Part shown: one piece after another, positions 61,285-64,000 of the stretch
Layout of the letters: each line of letters starts with the position of its first letter
Numbering within the stretch: position 1 is the stretch's first letter
Source of the DNA: Archangium minus
Lineage (GTDB): Bacteria; Myxococcota; Myxococcia; Myxococcales; Myxococcaceae
Length of the DNA: 64,000 nt
Direction of reading: 5' to 3'
NCBI RefSeq assembly: GCF_044360475.1
Contig: NZ_CP043494.1
Location: forward strand, 11,222,001 to 11,286,000
The notes under the pieces: generated by a model
What the model was told of the DNA's origin: nothing
Seen by the model: the letters and a program-made list of their open reading frames with translations, nothing else
The model's database searches: none
Program-made: the position numbers and the translations under genes

Positions 61285-64000
61285 TCAGCGCCCCATCCGA
61301 CGGCGGGCCCGCTCGCGAGCAGCCTCGAGCGCCGAGTCCACACCGCGCTCCGTCGTGCGCGCCTCGGGGGGCTTCGCGTCTCCCGGAGGCTCGGGAGAAG
61401 GGCCCTCGGGAAGTGGGGCCTGGGCGTGTGATGGACTCCCCGGCACGGCCACGGCTGCCATCGGGGAGGGAGCCACCGCGCGCCGGGGTCTCGGTGCCGA
61501 CAGGAAGCGACGCACCGCCACCTCCGCCAGCAGCGCCGCCACCGCCAATGCCACCAACCCCGGCGCCAGCGCCACGCGGCCCTCGGACTCGGGGGCCTCG
61601 GAGAAGAGGCCCGCCATGGACAGCCGCTCCACTCCGCCGCCTACGGCCGCCACCCCGTGCAGCACCGCCAGGCCTTCCTTCGCGCTGCCGGGCTCGAACT
61701 CGGGCGCATAGGGCAACGTCACCGGAGGGGCACGCAGCACCCGCGAGCCCAGCTTCACCACCGGGTGCCACGTGCCGCTGCCCGGCAGCGTGTACTCGGC
61801 CGTCACCCGGTCTTCGTCCTCCCAGCGCATCGGCAGCTCCACGGGCGCGCTCCGGCCGTCTCCCGGCAGCAACACCACCGAGGGCAGCGCGCCCGGCAGC
61901 GCCTCTCCCGGCGCGAAGTCCAGCGTCACCCGCAGCAGGTTGCCCCGCCGCTCCGAGCGCGCCACCACCTCGCCCGCCTCGCCCGCGCCGCCCATCGTCC
62001 AGCGCACCATGCCTTCCAGCGCCGCACGCAGGCCGCTCCAGGAGCGCAGCTCGCCCGTGTACTCGCCGTCCACCTCCGCCATGAGGGCCACCACCCGCCC
62101 CGAGCCGCGCGGCCACAGCGCCAGCACCGGCGCCGCGTTGTCGTCCAGCGTGCGCAGGGCCACGCTCGCATGCGGCTTCAGGTACGTGAGGTTGTAGCCG
62201 CCCACCTGCGGCAGCCCCAAGGCCGGCAGCTTGCCGAGCAACGGCAGGTCCGGCGCCGCCTCCAGCGTTGCGGGCTCATCCACGAAGGTGGCCCGCGCCA
62301 CAGCGAGCGTCTCCTGGCTGAAGATGCGCGGCAGGCTCGTTGCGTCCTCCGCGAAGTAGACGCGACCTCCCCCCTTCGCGGCGATCTCCTTCAGCAGCGC
62401 CGCGTCCGAGTCCTTCTCCGAGCCCAGGCCAATGACGGACACCGTCACCTTCTCGTGCTGCAGCTGCGTCAGCGTCTGCAGGTAGTCATCCGGCTCCTCC
62501 GAGTCCGCCGCGTCCGAGAAGAGCAGCACGTGCCGCGTGGCCTTATCGCTGCTCAGAATCTGCGACTTGCCCTCGCGCAGCGCCTCGCCCACGTAGATGC
62601 CACCCCCACCGCTGAAGCCCCGCGCCACCGCATCCAGCGGTAGCCCCTCCTCCACGGGGCTCATCGGGAAGATTTCGTGCACGGAGGTGTCCACCATGTG
62701 CACGGACACCTCGTCCTTCTCGTTGAGCAGCGTGAGCGCCCCCATCACGCCCTCGGCGGCCAGCTCCATCTTCGTGCGCCCGTCCGGCACCTGGACGCCC
62801 ATGGAGCAACTGCAGTCCATCAGCACGCTCATGGCCAGGGACGTGCGGCGCTGCTCCTCGCGCATCTCCAACGACACTGGCAGCAGCGGCTCCACCGGCG
62901 AGCGTCGGTAACCCCCCTGGCCAAAGCTGGAGCGTCCACCCGTCATCACCAGTCCGCCACCGGCCTGCTCCACATATGAAGCCAGCGCGAGCAGCCCCGG
63001 CTCGCCGAGCCGGTTCGCGTCCACGTTCTCCAGCACCACCGAGCCCACGCCATCCAGCGCATCCAACGTCACGGGGAAGGGAGCGCGCACCTCCAGCGTC
63101 AGCCCGGCGGCGCGCAGAGCCTTGGCGAGCGTGCCCTCGGGCTGGTCCGTGAGCAGCATCACCCAGGGTGGGCCCTCCACGCGCAGCACCGCCTGCCCCA
63201 CGTCGTTCTCCACCACCCCGTCCCCCGAGGCCTCCACCGTCAGCCGGTAGGCCACGAGGCCCGGCTCGTCCACCAGGTCCCGAAAGGGCAGCAGGTTGGG
63301 CCCGGCGTGGAACTCGAAAGGCCCCTTCACCAGCAGGCGGCCATTGCGCTCCAAACGCACCGTGCCGGTGACAGGCGCCGTGGCCTGCACCACCCCCGTC
63401 ATCTGGAAGGGCTCCTGCACCTTCACCGCGGCCGGCACATCCAGCGAGAGCACGGCCAGGTCCAATGGCGAGTCCTCGCGGGCCACGTGACGGAAGTCCA
63501 CGGGAATGCCTCGGGCCGCCAGCCTGCGCGCCGCGCCTCGAGCGTCCGCGCCCGTGGCCCGCCCGTCGGACACCACCAGCACGCGGCCGGTGCGGCCCGG
63601 AGGAATGAGCGCTCCCGCCGCATCCAGCGCCGCCGACAGGTCCGACGCCTCCGCGTCCAGGGACCGGGTGAAGCCGCCGAAGCGGCCCAGCTCCGACAGC
63701 GACTGCTCCACCCGGGCCTCGCGCCCGAAGGAGATGACCCCCACCCGGTCACCGGTGCGCCGCTGCGACTCCAGCAGGCCCACCAGCTCCGAGGCCACAC
63801 GTCCCGCTTCAGTCGGCATGGAGCGCGAGCGATCCACCACCACCACCACGTCACTGCCCGCGTGACGCAGCAGCCACTCGGGGCCGGCGAGCGCCCCCAC
63901 CGCGAGCAGCAACAACACCCACCGCAGGACCATGGGAGGGCCCGGGCGCCGGCCGAGCTTCCACAGGAAGAGGCCCAGCGGGATGAGGAGCACCAGAGCC
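61285..64000 (-). CDS. Large membrane-linked VWA-domain protein, 5' end beyond the window
   Basis: At least 905 residues; the frame remains open to the right edge. It starts with membrane helices (LLIPLGLFLWKLGRRPGPP, VLRWVLLLLAVGALAG). A first von Willebrand A-like domain has VVVVVDRSRSMP (DxSxS MIDAS). A beta domain follows, then a glutamine-amidotransferase-like segment (EQAGGGLVMTGGRSSFGQGG). A second VWA domain has SVLMDCSCSMGVQVP and VHEIFPMSPVEEG. A C-terminal membrane helix (LVALAVAALLAEVAVRRFL) ends the fold. This layout is known in Aerotolerance/BatA-like operon proteins and the DUF4159-type partners. Likely a metal-dependent adhesion or assembly factor in the inner membrane. Confidence 0.82.
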   Translation of the reverse strand, partial: ALVLLIPLGLFLWKLGRRPGPPMVLRWVLLLLAVGALAGPEWLLRHAGSDVVVVVDRSRSMPTEAGRVASELVGLLESQRRTGDRVGVISFGREARVEQSLSELGRFGGFTRSLDAEASDLSAALDAAGALIPPGRTGRVLVVSDGRATGADARGAARRLAARGIPVDFRHVAREDSPLDLAVLSLDVPAAVKVQEPFQMTGVVQATAPVTGTVRLERNGRLLVKGPFEFHAGPNLLPFRDLVDEPGLVAYRLTVEASGDGVVENDVGQAVLRVEGPPWVMLLTDQPEGTLAKALRAAGLTLEVRAPFPVTLDALDGVGSVVLENVDANRLGEPGLLALASYVEQAGGGLVMTGGRSSFGQGGYRRSPVEPLLPVSLEMREEQRRTSLAMSVLMDCSCSMGVQVPDGRTKMELAAEGVMGALTLLNEKDEVSVHMVDTSVHEIFPMSPVEEGLPLDAVARGFSGGGGIYVGEALREGKSQILSSDKATRHVLLFSDAADSEEPDDYLQTLTQLQHEKVTVSVIGLGSEKDSDAALLKEIAAKGGGRVYFAEDATSLPRIFSQETLAVARATFVDEPATLEAAPDLPLLGKLPALGLPQVGGYNLTYLKPHASVALRTLDDNAAPVLALWPRGSGRVVALMAEVDGEYTGELRSWSGLRAALEGMVRWTMGGAGEAGEVVARSERRGNLLRVTLDFAPGEALPGALPSVVLLPGDGRSAPVELPMRWEDEDRVTAEYTLPGSGTWHPVVKLGSRVLRAPPVTLPYAPEFEPGSAKEGLAVLHGVAAVGGGVERLSMAGLFSEAPESEGRVALAPGLVALAVAALLAEVAVRRFLSAPRPRRAVAPSPMAAVAVPGSPSHAQAPLPEGPSPEPPGDAKPPEARTTERGVDSALEAARERARRRMGR

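Overview
The window is chromosomal DNA from a myxobacterium, most likely of the Cystobacter/Archangium/Myxococcus side of the order. This is inferred from the high GC (about 70% where I counted), the strong G/C third-position bias, the many small lipoproteins and Cys-rich secreted proteins, a MYXO-CTERM-like sorting tail, and golvesin-type and RCC1-type surface proteins. I saw no rRNA, tRNA, CRISPR array, intact insertion sequence or phage gene.

Layout. 1-2.7 kb: glyoxylate shunt, aceB (5' end outside the window) then aceA. 2.7-7.2 kb: an SbcC/YhaN-like ATPase and an SbcD/YhaO-like nuclease that overlap by 4 bp. 7.3-13.6 kb: a B12-binding radical SAM protein, a PLP-decarboxylase-like protein that has lost its lysine, a Mug glycosylase, a small unknown protein, an intact aromatic amino acid decarboxylase and a polysaccharide lyase. 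13.9-21.3 kb: astA, a transglutaminase-like protein, a chemoreceptor that runs into a solute-binding domain across a frameshift, and a Cys-rich lipoprotein. 21.4-24.7 kb: a leftward cluster of a 3-methyladenine glycosylase, an ECF sigma factor, a zinc anti-sigma factor, rlmN and dedA. 24.8-34.3 kb: malQ, two small lipoproteins and a tamA/tamL-tamB operon.

34.5-40.7 kb is the main accessory locus. It is a two-gene RADAR anti-phage system (rdrA ATPase plus rdrB adenosine deaminase) of visibly lower GC than its surroundings (48-57% in sampled lines against about 70%). It is followed by a decayed beta-helix/fibronectin III gene (40.9-42.3 kb).

42.4-64 kb: a flavin monooxygenase-like protein; six leftward genes of Tad/Flp-type pseudopilins and small secreted partners with no motor genes in view; a secreted unknown; a GH5 glycanase with a domain inserted in its barrel; a 14-repeat RCC1 protein; a golvesin-domain protein; two small secreted or lipoprotein genes; a cytochrome P450; a zinc-ribbon/Yip1-like membrane protein; a lysozyme-like lipoprotein; and a large VWA protein that runs off the right edge.

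The items most worth following are the RADAR operon, the chemoreceptor/solute-binding fusion with its broken G-run, the lysine-less PLP decarboxylase, the RsrA-like anti-sigma factor inside a DNA-repair/RNA-modification cluster, the lipidated Omp85 protein and the GH5 enzyme with an inserted domain. All family assignments come from reading motifs by eye; no database search was run.
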